Shown: positions 36,715 to 46,650, counted from the first letter of the stretch. The stretch: 64,000 bases of DNA from an uncultured Pelagibacteraceae bacterium (GCA_902518185.1 CABYFG010000001.1:152402-216401); one strand, 5' to 3'. The notes: generated by a model not told the origin, from the letters alone. Numbers and translations are program-made.

Positions 36715-37503
36715 TTAGTTATTTTCTATTTCTTCCCAATCATTATCGTTCAAAGTCTTAATGATTGCTTTTGTGTTTGCAATTTTTTGTTGTCTATCTT
36801 GTAAATATAAACTTTTGACAGATGCATAAAAATCTAAAGAATTTTCTTTTAAGTTTTCAATTGAGTCATAATTTTTCGCTCGAAAATCAACTCCAGAAGT
36901 TATTTTGGAGCTGTAGTAATCTACATCTCTAAAATAATGAGTGTCATTTCTAACTGTTACGTTATACCAAGCATCACCACCAAGAAAATTTGCACCTAGT
37001 GCTACAGTGTCTCTTGCTGTGCTTGGGCCTAAGACTGGTAAAACAATATAACAACCAGGTCCAACACCAGCTTTTGCTAATGATTGACCATAATCTTCCT
37101 TCTCATATTCTGCCATACCAAGATATTGAGCAACATCGACAAATCCCAAAATCCCAATAGTTGTGTTGACTAAAAACCTTCCAGTATTTATCCCTGCTAG
37201 TCTAAAATCACCTTGAAGGATATTGTTTGGTATTGTTACGAGATTTGATAAGTTGTTTACTGAGTTGCTTACACCAGTTTTTACTGGTGAGGGTAGTTTT
37301 TTATAAACAGCTGCAACCGGTTTAAAAATTATTCCATCTAATGCTTGGTTGAACGCAAAAGTTGCGCGGTTTAAACCTTCAAAACAATCTTTTACCTCCG
37401 CTGGATCATTTTTTTTCAAAATTAAATCTCCATCGGACCCTGCGTTCACATTTGTAATTAACGTAAGGGTTGTAATTAAAATTATGACAAATTTTTTTAT
37501 CAT
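36715..37503 (-). CDS. mlaA: MlaA (VacJ)-family outer-membrane lipid asymmetry protein
   Basis: The 262-residue protein has the MlaA core: EGLNRATFAFNQALDGIIFKP, LSNLVTIPNNILQGDFRLAG, GRFLVNTTIGILGFVDVA and GVGPGCYIVLPVLGPSTARD. MlaA sits in the outer-membrane inner leaflet and removes misplaced phospholipid. Here the leader ends NVNAGSDG and lacks a lipobox cysteine, so the protein is probably cleaved by signal peptidase I instead of being lipidated. It is the first gene of the mlaA-mlaC pair. Confidence 0.92.
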   Translation of the reverse strand: MIKKFVIILITTLTLITNVNAGSDGDLILKKNDPAEVKDCFEGLNRATFAFNQALDGIIFKPVAAVYKKLPSPVKTGVSNSVNNLSNLVTIPNNILQGDFRLAGINTGRFLVNTTIGILGFVDVAQYLGMAEYEKEDYGQSLAKAGVGPGCYIVLPVLGPSTARDTVALGANFLGGDAWYNVTVRNDTHYFRDVDYYSSKITSGVDFRAKNYDSIENLKENSLDFYASVKSLYLQDRQQKIANTKAIIKTLNDNDWEEIENN

Positions 37504-37554
37504 TAATCCCTTTATATTATATAAAAAAACAAAGTAAATTAAGTAATTATATAA

Positions 37555-38298
37555 ATGAGCTCAAAATTAGGCCTAAAATTGACGAGATATTACTCAATCA
37601 ATTTTGATTTACCTAAAAGACACAAAAAATTTATCAAATTTATTATTATTCATTACACAGGAATGAAAAAACAATCTGAAGCTTTAAAAAAACTTTGTGA
37701 TTCTAAATCAAAAGTTAGTTGTCACTATTTTATAAAAGACAATGGAGAAGTTTTAAATTTGGTACCCGATCTTTATAATGCATGGCATGCAGGCAAGTCT
37801 CATTGGAGTAAATATAAATTTTTAAACAAATACTCTATTGGCATTGAAATCAATAATCCAGGACATAGTAACAAATATAGAAAATTTTTTCCAAGACAAA
37901 TAAATTCATTAGTTAAACTTTTAAGAGGCCTAATAAAGAAATATAAAATTAATAAAAAAAATATCCTTGGTCATTCTGATATAGCACCCGATCGCAAAAA
38001 AGATCCAGGTGAAAAATTTCCATGGAAGGTATTAGCAAAAAAAAATGTTTGTAGATGGCATGATTTAAATGACATTAAAATTAAAAAGTTTAGAAAACAA
38101 AGATTAACCTTAGATGAGGAAAAAATATTTTTTGAAAATCTGAATATGATAGGTTATCCTTTGGTCCAAAAAAATGAAAAATCAAATAAAATTTATGTTG
38201 TTAAAGCTTTTCAAAGAAAATTTAGACAAAAATTAATTGATGGCAAAACAGATTTTGAGTGTTTATTGATTAGTAAAAGCTTAATAAAACCTAATTAA
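37555..38298 (+). CDS. N-acetylmuramoyl-L-alanine amidase (AmpD/AmiD type)
   Basis: The 247-residue protein has an amidase_2 domain with zinc-site elements IIIHYTG (His), GHSDIAPDRKKDPG (His, Asp) and the ordered core VSCHYFIKDNGEVLNLV and AWHAGKSHW. Residues about 185-245 look like a peptidoglycan-binding helical domain (FFENLNMIGYPL, VVKAFQRKFRQKLIDG). There is no signal peptide, so a cytoplasmic role on recycled anhydro-muropeptides is more likely than cell-wall cleavage. It is divergent from mlaA and immediately upstream of rnpB. Confidence 0.88.
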   Translation: MSSKLGLKLTRYYSINFDLPKRHKKFIKFIIIHYTGMKKQSEALKKLCDSKSKVSCHYFIKDNGEVLNLVPDLYNAWHAGKSHWSKYKFLNKYSIGIEINNPGHSNKYRKFFPRQINSLVKLLRGLIKKYKINKKNILGHSDIAPDRKKDPGEKFPWKVLAKKNVCRWHDLNDIKIKKFRKQRLTLDEEKIFFENLNMIGYPLVQKNEKSNKIYVVKAFQRKFRQKLIDGKTDFECLLISKSLIKPN

Positions 38299-38305
38299 TT
38301 AAGCC

Positions 38306-38331
38306 TTGAAATCTTATTTTAAAATTATAAA
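38306..38331 (+). promoter_or_regulatory. Possible rnpB promoter
   Basis: TATAAA at 38326-38331 lies 8 nt before the first base of the RNase P RNA, the expected distance for a -10 box. TTGAAA at 38306-38311 could be the -35 box, but the 14-nt spacer is short. Confidence 0.4.
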
Positions 38332-38339
38332 TTGTTCTT

Positions 38340-38691
38340 GCCAGATGAACGACTTATCGCTTTAAAACCTTTAAAGAGGAAAGTCCGGACTCTACAAGGA
38401 TACAGTGCCAGGTAATTCCTGGCGGGGGCGACCCTAGGGATAGTGCCACAGAAAATAAACCGCCATAACATGGCAAGGGTGAAAAGGTGTGGTAAGAGCA
38501 CACCGGTTCTATTGGTAACAATGAACGCTGGAAAACCCCACTGAGAGCAAGACTAAGTAGAGATGACAATGTGAAAACTAAAAGCCATCCTTGGCTAGTC
38601 ATCAGGGTTAGTCGCTTGAGCTTAGGAGAGATCTTGAGCCTAGATAAATGGTAAGTTTTAATGACAGAATCCGGCTTATAGTTCATCTGGC
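38340..38691 (+). ncRNA. rnpB: RNase P RNA, bacterial class A
   Basis: The 5' end GCCAGATGAAC pairs with the 3' end GTTCATCTGGC to form helix P1. The universal core GAGGAAAGTCCGGACTC follows near the 5' end, and its partner ACAGAATCCGGCTTA sits near the 3' end; together they form P4 and the catalytic core. Internal motifs such as GGTAAGAGCACACCGG match the specificity domain. It is 352 nt long, normal for class A. It processes the 5' ends of tRNA precursors together with RnpA, which is not in the window. Confidence 0.96.
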
Positions 38692-38775
38692 ATTTTATTA
38701 AATTGAAAAATCTCTTAAATTTTAGCGACTTGATTCATCTTTTTTTAATGAGATTTCGCCTGGAAATAGTATTTG

Positions 38776-38803
38776 TTGACACTTTCTTAAAAACCCATAA
38801 TAT
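38776..38803 (+). promoter_or_regulatory. Promoter of the division/cell wall cluster
   Basis: A perfect -35 box TTGACA (38776-38781), a 16-nt spacer and TAATAT (38798-38803) form the best sigma-70 promoter seen in the window. It overlaps the MraZ boxes and lies about 40 nt before the mraZ start. Confidence 0.75.
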
Positions 38804-38825
38804 CCCATATATTCCCAAAATGGGA
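38793..38825 (-). promoter_or_regulatory. MraZ operator: three TGGGN boxes with 5-nt spacers
   Basis: On the minus strand TGGGA-N5-TGGGA-N5-TGGGT reads from 38817 back to 38793. A fourth TGGGA lies in the opposite orientation at 38821-38825. Repeats of TGGGN at 10-bp steps are the known MraZ binding pattern. Overlap with the -10 box predicts autorepression of the whole cluster. Confidence 0.85.
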
Positions 38826-38845
38826 ATAAAGGGATTTTATGGTTT

Positions 38846-39301
38846 ATGTTTTTATCGACTTACGAAAACAAATTGGACAAAAAAGGAAGGGTTTCAGTGC
38901 CTGCTAGTTATAGATCATATTTATCAAATTTGGGATATAACGGTGTAATTTGTTATCCATCATTTAATAATCAATCTATAGAAGCATGGCCTCAAGATAG
39001 AGTAGAAAAAATTTCAAACTCTATAGATTCTTTAAATCCTTTTGAAGAAAAAAGAGATTTTTTTGCAACATCAATTTTATCTGAAAGTATAAATTTACAA
39101 TTTGATAGTGAGGGAAGAATTTCACTCACATTAAAATTATTAAAACATGCAAAAATTAAAAATAGCATGGTTTTTGTTGGTCAAGGCAAAACATTCCAAA
39201 TTTGGGAGCCAACAATATTTGAAAAATTTAAGGTCAATGCAAGGAAAAAAGCAAACTTAAATCGAGCTAGCCTTAAATGGGAGCATCAACTAAACAAATA
39301 A
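38846..39301 (+). CDS. mraZ: MraZ transcriptional regulator
   Basis: The 151-residue protein opens with the MraZ signature [23 protein letters not shown], and a second SpoVT/AbrB-like half follows ([35 protein letters not shown]). It binds TGGGN repeats, present just upstream, to control the division cluster. An overlapping frame starting at 38703 is not coding. It is followed by ftsZ after 14 nt, unlike the usual mraZ-rsmH order. Confidence 0.95.
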   Translation: MFLSTYENKLDKKGRVSVPASYRSYLSNLGYNGVICYPSFNNQSIEAWPQDRVEKISNSIDSLNPFEEKRDFFATSILSESINLQFDSEGRISLTLKLLKHAKIKNSMVFVGQGKTFQIWEPTIFEKFKVNARKKANLNRASLKWEHQLNK

Positions 39302-39302
39302 C

Positions 39303-39308
39303 GGGGGA
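39303..39308 (+). promoter_or_regulatory. Ribosome binding site that fixes the ftsZ start
   Basis: GGGGGA lies 7 nt before the ATG at 39316, supporting that start over the in-frame ATG at 39277, which lies inside mraZ. Confidence 0.65.
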
Positions 39309-39315
39309 TAATAAA

Positions 39316-40782
39316 ATGACAATAAATTTTAAGGTACCAGAAATAAAAGAGCTTCAGCCAAGATTATTAGTAATGGGAATTGGAGGAGCTGGTGGAAATG
39401 CAATTAATGAAATGATTGATAATGGAATGCAAGGTGTTGAATTTATAGCTGTAAACACTGATGCTCAAGATTTGAAACATAGTAAAGCAAAATCTAAAAT
39501 ACAAATTGGTTTAAACTTAACTAAAGGTTTAGGAGCTGGAGCAAAACTCGATATCGGTCAGGCAGCTGCAGACGAGTCCTTAAATGATATAGTGAATATT
39601 TTACAAGGTGCAAATATGGTTTTTATTGCTGCTGGTATGGGTGGTGGTACAGGCACCGGTGCCGCACATGTAATTGCAAGAGCCGCAAAAGAATTAAACA
39701 TTTTAACTGTAGGAGTAGTTACATTACCATTCTTATATGAGGGCCCTTCAAGAATGAGAAGAGCTCAACAAGGATTAGAGGAACTTCGAAGACATGTTGA
39801 CACGATTATAGTTATCCCTAATCAAAATCTATTCAAAATAGCTAATGAACAAACTACATTTGAAGAGTCTTTTAATCTTTCAAATAATGTTTTAATGCAC
39901 GGCGTTCAAAGTATAACTGATTTAATGGTAAGACCGGGTTTAATAAATCTTGATTTTGCAGATGTAGAGTCGGTGATGGCATCGATGGGTAAAGCCATGA
40001 TGGGTACTGGCGAGGCAGAAGGCGAGGGTAGAGCCATGAAAGCAGCCGAAATGGCAATCAGCAATCCTTTAATAGATGACTATACATTAAAAGGTGCCAA
40101 GGGGTTATTAGTTAATATAACTGGTGGCAAAGATTTAAAACTTTTTGAGGTTGACGAAGCAGTAAATAAAGTTAGAGCTGAAGTTGACCCAGAAGCTGAA
40201 CTAATTATTGGTGCTATTACAGATCCAGAACTTGATGGTAAAATGAGAGTTTCGATTGTGGCAACATCTTTAGACGGCCAACAGCCTGAAAAAAAATCAG
40301 TAATTAATATGGTTCATCGTATTCAAAATCGAAATCCAGGATATTCTGATTTTACATTAAATAATAGTACAGCTTCCTTTACTTTTTCTAATTCCAACTC
40401 AAATCCATTCTCACATGGCGCAAACGCATTCAAACTTGAGGATGAGGTGGTTTCAGAAAATGCTGATAATAATCAATCAATCAATGAGGTGAATGATCAA
40501 TATAATGAGGAATTATTAAAAAACCAAGCGTCTGAAAATATTTCCGAAAATAAAGCTGAGCAGACTATAGAACCATTTTCAACTTTAACAGAGGACGCAT
40601 CAATATCTGAAACTCGAAATTCTGATAATCTTAAAGAATTTGGAGTAGACACAAGTGAGCCAGACTTATTTAACACGAGTGAAGAAATTAAAGACTCCGA
40701 GGATTTGCTTGGGACCTCAGAAGTTAATGAAGAGGAGGATGACCTAGAAATACCTGCTTTTTTACGAAGACAAAAAAATTAA
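39316..40782 (+). CDS. ftsZ: Cell division protein FtsZ
   Basis: The protein has 488 residues from the ATG at 39316. The tubulin-like core carries [13 protein letters not shown], the signature loop [15 protein letters not shown] and the synergy-loop region ([20 protein letters not shown]). A disordered acidic linker (about 350-475) leads to the conserved C-terminal peptide [10 protein letters not shown], which in other bacteria binds FtsA and other membrane anchors. FtsZ polymerises into the Z-ring. It sits between mraZ and rsmH, far from the shortened ftsA at 55059, whereas it normally follows ftsA. Confidence 0.97.
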   Translation: MTINFKVPEIKELQPRLLVMGIGGAGGNAINEMIDNGMQGVEFIAVNTDAQDLKHSKAKSKIQIGLNLTKGLGAGAKLDIGQAAADESLNDIVNILQGANMVFIAAGMGGGTGTGAAHVIARAAKELNILTVGVVTLPFLYEGPSRMRRAQQGLEELRRHVDTIIVIPNQNLFKIANEQTTFEESFNLSNNVLMHGVQSITDLMVRPGLINLDFADVESVMASMGKAMMGTGEAEGEGRAMKAAEMAISNPLIDDYTLKGAKGLLVNITGGKDLKLFEVDEAVNKVRAEVDPEAELIIGAITDPELDGKMRVSIVATSLDGQQPEKKSVINMVHRIQNRNPGYSDFTLNNSTASFTFSNSNSNPFSHGANAFKLEDEVVSENADNNQSINEVNDQYNEELLKNQASENISENKAEQTIEPFSTLTEDASISETRNSDNLKEFGVDTSEPDLFNTSEEIKDSEDLLGTSEVNEEEDDLEIPAFLRRQKN

Positions 40783-40800
40783 TGTTCTTCGAAAAAATAA

Positions 40801-41811
40801 ATGGAAGCCACCATGGTATCGGATGCTCCAAAACATTATCCGGTATTGCTTAATGAAATAATAAGCATTATTACCCCTCAACGTGGTGGCACATTTATTG
40901 ATTGCACATTTGGTCAAGGCGGTTATTCCGAGAAAATTCTAAGTTTTAAAAATACATCTGTTATTGGATTAGATAGAGATATTGAAACTAAGAAAATAGC
41001 TCAAAGATTATTATCCAAGTTTGAACAAAGGTTTATCTTTAAAAATAAAAGATTTAGTCAACTTAATGATTTGAAATTAAAAAGTAAAAATATAAGAGGT
41101 ATTATCTTTGATCTAGGTTTTTCCTACACACAAATTAAAAGTTCTGAAAAAGGTTTATCTTTTAATTCAAACGGAGAACTTAACATGCGTTTAGGCCTAA
41201 ATACTTTTTCAGCAAAAGATGTAATAAATAAATTAAGTAGAAAAGAATTAGAACTGATCTTCAAATTTTTTGGAGACGAGAAGGAGGCAAAAGGAATTTC
41301 TATTAAAATAGATAAGGAAAGAAAGAAAAACAAAATTGATACCCAAATCCTAGTCAAATTAATTGAGGATTTTAAAGTAAAAAAAAATTTCAAAATACAC
41401 TCTGCTACCAAGGTTTTTCAAGCTCTAAGGATTTTCGTAAATAAAGAGGTTACCGAATTAATAAATGGACTTATTTCTGCAACAAAAATTTTAGACAAGG
41501 GCGGGGTTCTAGCTGTTGTAACATTTAATTCTTTAGAGGATAGAATTGTAAAATATTTTTTCAAAAGTTTATCTGAAAAAAAGAGTGTTTCACGTTATTT
41601 ACCGAGTGTTGATAATGAAAAAATATTGTTTAATTTGTTAGAAAAAAAACCAATAATTCCATCTGAAAAAGAGATAAAATTAAATCCTCCCTCTCGATCT
41701 GCTAAGCTCAGGTATGTTATAAAAAAAAATGATTTTCATGAATTTAAAACAGATATTTTTAAAAAATTTCAACATTTGATTAAAATTGAAAATCTGGGCA
41801 ACAGGTTATGA
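40801..41811 (+). CDS. rsmH: 16S rRNA (cytosine-1402-N4) methyltransferase RsmH (MraW)
   Basis: The 336-residue protein shows [14 protein letters not shown], the SAM-binding [28 protein letters not shown] and the family C-terminus [12 protein letters not shown]. It methylates C1402 of 16S rRNA. The start could be ATG 40801 or ATG 40813; conserved sequence begins after both. It overlaps ftsL as ATGA. Confidence 0.95.
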   Translation: MEATMVSDAPKHYPVLLNEIISIITPQRGGTFIDCTFGQGGYSEKILSFKNTSVIGLDRDIETKKIAQRLLSKFEQRFIFKNKRFSQLNDLKLKSKNIRGIIFDLGFSYTQIKSSEKGLSFNSNGELNMRLGLNTFSAKDVINKLSRKELELIFKFFGDEKEAKGISIKIDKERKKNKIDTQILVKLIEDFKVKKNFKIHSATKVFQALRIFVNKEVTELINGLISATKILDKGGVLAVVTFNSLEDRIVKYFFKSLSEKKSVSRYLPSVDNEKILFNLLEKKPIIPSEKEIKLNPPSRSAKLRYVIKKNDFHEFKTDIFKKFQHLIKIENLGNRL

Positions 41812-42113
41812 GTAAATTTTTTGTAATTTCTTTCATTTTGCTTCTAATCCTTTTTACGGCATTTATTAAAAATTCTACAAAAAAAATTGATGAGGAAATT
41901 TTTGCTAAAGAAGAAAATTTAAGATTTTTGAGACAAGAATTTGAAAGCTCAAAATTAGAATTTGAATACTTAAGCTCGACTGAAAAATTGATAAAATTTC
42001 AAAAATCTTATTTTGATGATGAGTTACTTCAAAGAAATTTAGAGGATATAAAAATAATAGATAATTCATTAAACATTTTTTCAATAAAGGAGACAAAAAA
42101 AAATAATGATTGA
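41808..42113 (+). CDS. ftsL: FtsL-like divisome protein
   Basis: The 101-residue bitopic protein has one N-terminal transmembrane helix (about 3-20, [16 protein letters not shown]) followed by a coiled coil (about 25-75). Sequence is poorly conserved in this family, so the call rests on size, topology and position between rsmH and ftsI. FtsL works with FtsB and FtsQ to activate FtsW-FtsI. It overlaps ftsI by 8 nt. Confidence 0.75.
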   Translation: MSKFFVISFILLLILFTAFIKNSTKKIDEEIFAKEENLRFLRQEFESSKLEFEYLSSTEKLIKFQKSYFDDELLQRNLEDIKIIDNSLNIFSIKETKKNND

Positions 42114-43794
42114 TAAAGACAAAAGAATTTTATTTGAGGAAAATATTAATGATTTTAAGTTTGATAAAAATAAATCAAATTTAAAGATTACATTTAATAG
42201 AATTGCATTTGTATTTTTTGTTTTTTTTATTATTTCATTAATATATTCTATTCATTTAATTCATCTTGGTTCGAGAAAATCAAATTTAAATGAAAATATA
42301 AATTTTGAAAATTCTTTAAATAATCTTTATAGAGCAGATATTGTTGATAGAAATGGAAAATATTTAGCAAAAACTTTAGATGCCATAGATATTGGCATTA
42401 GTACATCTAAAGTTATAGATAAAAACAAGCTCATTTTAAACTTAAAATATATTTTTCCAAATAAAGATTATAAAAAAATTGAGGTTGATATAGATAATAA
42501 AAAATTTTTTTATTTTGAAAAAAAAATTTCAGAAGAAAAATATGAAAAAATTATGAAGCTTGGTGATAAATCTATTCAGGCAGAAAAAAAATTAATTAGA
42601 ATATATCCAGAGAAAAATTTATTTAGTCATATAATTGGTCAAATTGATGATGATAATAATGGAATTTCAGGCTTAGAAAAATCACTTGATGAAAAGCTAA
42701 GAACTAAAAAAGATTCAATTATGCTTTCAGTAGACTCAGATATTCAATCTTTAATAAGAAATGAATTAATAAGATTTAACAAAATTTTTAAAACCATAGG
42801 AAGTGCTGCAATTTTAATGAATGTTAATAATGGAGAAATTATTTCATTAGTTTCATTACCAGATTTTGATCTAAATAAAAGAGAGAATTATTCTGATGGA
42901 AATTTTATCAATAGAGCCACAAAAGGTGTATATGAATTTGGATCTGTTTTTAAAACATTTACGTTGGCAGCTGCGTTAGACTCTAAAATAATTGAAAAAG
43001 ATACATATTTTAAAGATTTACCTAAATCACTCACATGTGCAGGATTTCAGATCAATGAGTATGATAAAGAGATACCATCGAATTTAACTGCAGAAGAAAT
43101 TCTGATTAGATCAGGAAATATTGGTTCTATAAGAATTGCACAGCGTTTAGGTGAGGAGAAATTTAAGTTTTTTTTGTCTGAGTTAGGAATTCTTGAAAAG
43201 ATCAATTTTGATATTGAGGAAGTTGGTAAACCTATAAAATATTTGTGGGGGAAATGTCCATTAGCAACAGCATCTTTTGGTCATGGTATCACTACAACTT
43301 TATTACAACTCACTAAAGCGTACTCAATTATTGTTAATGGGGGATATGATATTAATCCTACATTAATTAAAAAAAAATCAATTATACCCAAAAAGAGAAT
43401 TTTAAATAAAAATGTTTCTAAAGAAATCTTGCCAATCTTAAGAAAGGTCGTTTCTTCCAAAGAGGGAACAGCTACATTGGCCAATGTCAGTGGATATGAA
43501 TTAGGTGGAAAAACTGGTACAGCACAAAAAAGTAATTTAGGTAGATACTCAAATAAAAAAATTAATACTTTTATATCAGTTTTTCCCACCTCAAAACCAA
43601 AATTTATATTTGCTATAATGCTTGATGAGCCAAAAACAAATAATGAGTATATTTACCACTATAGAGACGGTTCTAACAAAAAATATAAAGGTACACCATT
43701 TAATACAGCTGGCTGGACAAGTGCCGAAGTAACGGGACAAATTGTTGAAAAAATTGGGCCAATTTTAGCCATAAAATATAGTGAATTTAAATAG
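42106..43794 (+). CDS. ftsI: Septal peptidoglycan transpeptidase FtsI (PBP3)
   Basis: The 562-residue class B penicillin-binding protein has a transmembrane helix (about 32-52), a pedestal domain starting RADIVDRNGKYLAKT and a transpeptidase domain with SVFK (SxxK; YEFGSVFKTFTLA), SGN (SxN; IRSGNIGSIR) and KTGT (GGKTGTAQKS). It crosslinks septal wall with FtsW. It lies 3 nt ahead of the murEF gene. Confidence 0.96.
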   Translation: MIDKDKRILFEENINDFKFDKNKSNLKITFNRIAFVFFVFFIISLIYSIHLIHLGSRKSNLNENINFENSLNNLYRADIVDRNGKYLAKTLDAIDIGISTSKVIDKNKLILNLKYIFPNKDYKKIEVDIDNKKFFYFEKKISEEKYEKIMKLGDKSIQAEKKLIRIYPEKNLFSHIIGQIDDDNNGISGLEKSLDEKLRTKKDSIMLSVDSDIQSLIRNELIRFNKIFKTIGSAAILMNVNNGEIISLVSLPDFDLNKRENYSDGNFINRATKGVYEFGSVFKTFTLAAALDSKIIEKDTYFKDLPKSLTCAGFQINEYDKEIPSNLTAEEILIRSGNIGSIRIAQRLGEEKFKFFLSELGILEKINFDIEEVGKPIKYLWGKCPLATASFGHGITTTLLQLTKAYSIIVNGGYDINPTLIKKKSIIPKKRILNKNVSKEILPILRKVVSSKEGTATLANVSGYELGGKTGTAQKSNLGRYSNKKINTFISVFPTSKPKFIFAIMLDEPKTNNEYIYHYRDGSNKKYKGTPFNTAGWTSAEVTGQIVEKIGPILAIKYSEFK

Positions 43795-43797
43795 TAG

Positions 43798-46650
43798 ATG
43801 CTTCTAAAAGATTACATATCTGGACTAAAAGAAGAGCATAAATCAATTTTTTTTTCAGGAATCGCATCAGATAGCAAAAAAGTGAAAAAAAATAATATTT
43901 TTTTTGCGATCAAAGGAACCAATGAAAATGGTAATAATTTTATTAATGATGCTATAAGAAAAGGGGCAAGTGTTATAGTTTCAGAAAAAAAATTTCATAA
44001 AAAAAAAAATAATATAGTTTTTTTGCATGTATCAAACGTGAGAAAATTATTATCTAAAATTTCATTTAAAATAGCAAAAGTAAGACCTAATAGGTTGATT
44101 GCGGTTACTGGGACCAATGGAAAAACATCAGTCTCAGATTTTTATTATCAAATATTAAATCTCAATAATATAAATGTTGCATCTATAGGAACTAACGGAG
44201 TTAAGTATAAAAATAAAAAGAAAAATTTGAAAAACACTACTATCGATGCAATTCAACTGAGCTTGATTCTCAAAGACTTAAAAAAGAATAAGATTAATAA
44301 TGTTGTGATGGAAGCCTCGAGTCACGGCTTAGATCAAAATAGATTAGATGGATTATTATTTGATATTGGCTTATTTACAAATCTATCACATGATCATCTT
44401 GACTATCATAAAAACATGAAGAGATATTTCAAATCTAAACTATATTTATTTGATAAGTTAATAAAAAAAAAAGGCAATATAATTACAGATGCTACAATTT
44501 CACAGAAAAGCATAATTAAAAAAATTTGTATAAAAAATGATCTTAAATTTAACCTTATTTTGGATGAGAAAAGAGGAATTAAATTAATATCTCATAAATT
44601 TGAAGATGGAAAACAAATTTTAAATATCAAATTTAAAGGCGAAATATTTAATTTTAATTTAAATCTTATAGGTAAAATACAAATTAAAAATTTATTAATG
44701 TCAATTTTGGCAGCCTATAAAAGTGGTATTAAATTTAAAAAAATAATTAAAAAATTAGAAAAAATAAAACCAGTTGAAGGTAGACTTGAAAAAGTTGGAA
44801 AAATTAAAAATAATAGTAAGGTAATTTTAGATTATGCTCATACTCCAGAAGCGCTACAATTAGCTTTGTTAAATCTTAAAGATCAATTTCCAAATAGTAA
44901 AATAAATTTAGTTTTTGGATGTGGAGGAAATAGAGACAGAAAAAAAAGACACAAGATGGGGGAAATTGCATCAAAATTTTCAGAAAAAATTTTTTTGACT
45001 GATGACAATCCTAGATATGAAAAACCCTCAAATATAAGGAATGATATCAAAAAGGGAATAAAGCACGACAATTTTTATGAGATACCAAATAGAAAGAAAG
45101 CTATTCAAGAAGCAATAATGAGTCTGAACACAGGAGATTTAGTTTTAGTTGCAGGCAAAGGTCATGAAAAAATACAGGATTATGGAAAGAAAAAATTTTA
45201 TTTTTCAGATCAAAAAATAATATTAAATTCAATAAAAAAAAAGAACAACTCATTATCTGAAAATTTAAAGTTAAATATTATTAAGGAATTGTCTGGATCA
45301 AAATTTATTGATAAAAAAAAAATAAACAATATCTCTATCAACTCAAAATCTATAAAAAAAAATGACATTTTTTTTGCGATTAAAGGAAAAAAGTTTGATG
45401 GAAATAAATTTGTACTTGAAGCAATTAAAAAAGGATCAAGTTTAACGATCGTTAATCACATCAAAAAAGATTATCCTTTAAAAAAACAAATAAAAGTTAA
45501 AAATTCTCTCAAATTTTTAACTGAATGCTCAAGAAAATTTAGAGAAAATATTAATGCTAAAATAATATCGATTACTGGTAGTTGTGGAAAAACTACTGTA
45601 AAGGAAATGATTGGATCGATATTAAAAGATATATCAAATACGACTTTTTCTCCAAAATCTTTTAATAACAAATATGGTGTTCCATTAAGTTTATTTAATT
45701 TAAAACAGAATGATGACTTTGGAGTATTTGAAGTAGGAATGGATAAAAAAGGTGAAATTGATAATCTTACAAAGATACAAAAGCCTGATTTGGGTATAAT
45801 CACTAATATTAGTTATGCTCACTCTAAAAATTTTTCAAATATTAAGAAAATAGCTGAGGCCAAAGGGGAAATAATTAATAATATTAGACGAGGCGGTGCA
45901 ATAATTCTTAATATGGATGATGAATTTTACAATTATCACAAAAACTTGGCTCGCAAAAAAAACCTAGAAATAATTACTTTTAGTTTAAAAAATAATAGTG
46001 CTTCAGCTGTGCTTATAAAGATAAAAAAAAAAAATCATATTTATGAATTATTTATAAATTTACATGATCAAATTTTTAGTTTCTACTCAAATAATGTAAA
46101 TGAAAACAATCTATATAATATTTTAGCAACTATAGTTACCATAGGTTATTTTGCAAATTTAAAAAAATTGAGAAAAAGTATTTTCTTAAAATTTAAAATT
46201 CCTAATGGTAGAGGTGATATTTCAAAAATAAGACTAAATGATAAACAATTTTTTTTAGTAGATGAATCTTATAATTCTAATCCTCTATCTTTAAAAACAG
46301 CAATTCAAAATTTTGACAGATTAAAACTTAAAAATTCTAGGAAATATTTGATATTAGGAGACATGCTTGAATTAGGTAAACATTCTATAAAACAACATAA
46401 ATTAATAAGTAAAATTATTAATAAAACTAAAATTGATAAGGTATTTGTAATTGGAAATCATATTAAGGAGACTTTTAAAGGATTGAAGATAAGCAAAAAA
46501 GGTAAAATATTTTACAATAAGTTGATAATTTTTGACTTTATTAATAAAAATTTAAGAAATAATGATTATATAATGATAAAAGGTTCTAATTCTACAGGAC
46601 TACATCGTATTACAAGTAAATTAAAAGAGAGAAATTTAAATGCTCTATGA
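43798..46650 (+). CDS. MurE-MurF fusion: UDP-MurNAc-tripeptide and pentapeptide ligase
   Basis: The 950-residue protein carries two complete Mur ligases in one frame, joined near residue 480-490. The MurE half has ASDSKKVKKNNIFFAIKG, the ATP loop TGTNGKTSVSDF and DNPRYE, the motif linked to meso-diaminopimelate choice. The MurF half restarts with SINSKSIKKNDIFFAIKG, then the ATP loop TGSCGKTTVKE and DESYNSNPLSLK. Together they add diaminopimelate and D-Ala-D-Ala to the UDP-MurNAc peptide. murE and murF are usually separate neighbours in this order, so the fusion probably arose by loss of the intervening stop. mraY starts 11 nt inside its 3' end. Confidence 0.95.
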   Translation: MLLKDYISGLKEEHKSIFFSGIASDSKKVKKNNIFFAIKGTNENGNNFINDAIRKGASVIVSEKKFHKKKNNIVFLHVSNVRKLLSKISFKIAKVRPNRLIAVTGTNGKTSVSDFYYQILNLNNINVASIGTNGVKYKNKKKNLKNTTIDAIQLSLILKDLKKNKINNVVMEASSHGLDQNRLDGLLFDIGLFTNLSHDHLDYHKNMKRYFKSKLYLFDKLIKKKGNIITDATISQKSIIKKICIKNDLKFNLILDEKRGIKLISHKFEDGKQILNIKFKGEIFNFNLNLIGKIQIKNLLMSILAAYKSGIKFKKIIKKLEKIKPVEGRLEKVGKIKNNSKVILDYAHTPEALQLALLNLKDQFPNSKINLVFGCGGNRDRKKRHKMGEIASKFSEKIFLTDDNPRYEKPSNIRNDIKKGIKHDNFYEIPNRKKAIQEAIMSLNTGDLVLVAGKGHEKIQDYGKKKFYFSDQKIILNSIKKKNNSLSENLKLNIIKELSGSKFIDKKKINNISINSKSIKKNDIFFAIKGKKFDGNKFVLEAIKKGSSLTIVNHIKKDYPLKKQIKVKNSLKFLTECSRKFRENINAKIISITGSCGKTTVKEMIGSILKDISNTTFSPKSFNNKYGVPLSLFNLKQNDDFGVFEVGMDKKGEIDNLTKIQKPDLGIITNISYAHSKNFSNIKKIAEAKGEIINNIRRGGAIILNMDDEFYNYHKNLARKKNLEIITFSLKNNSASAVLIKIKKKNHIYELFINLHDQIFSFYSNNVNENNLYNILATIVTIGYFANLKKLRKSIFLKFKIPNGRGDISKIRLNDKQFFLVDESYNSNPLSLKTAIQNFDRLKLKNSRKYLILGDMLELGKHSIKQHKLISKIINKTKIDKVFVIGNHIKETFKGLKISKKGKIFYNKLIIFDFINKNLRNNDYIMIKGSNSTGLHRITSKLKERNLNAL

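Noticed and set aside
38354..38686. 110-residue open frame on the minus strand
   Set aside because: It lies entirely within the RNase P RNA gene, whose conserved core and closing helix are clear. The frame is an antisense artefact.
38703..38948. 81-residue open frame overlapping the start of mraZ
   Set aside because: It runs through the promoter and MraZ boxes in another frame and has no recognisable protein features; the mraZ frame is conserved.
39277..39315. Upstream ATG as the ftsZ start
   Set aside because: It lies inside mraZ and adds 13 unconserved residues; the GGGGGA site points to ATG 39316.
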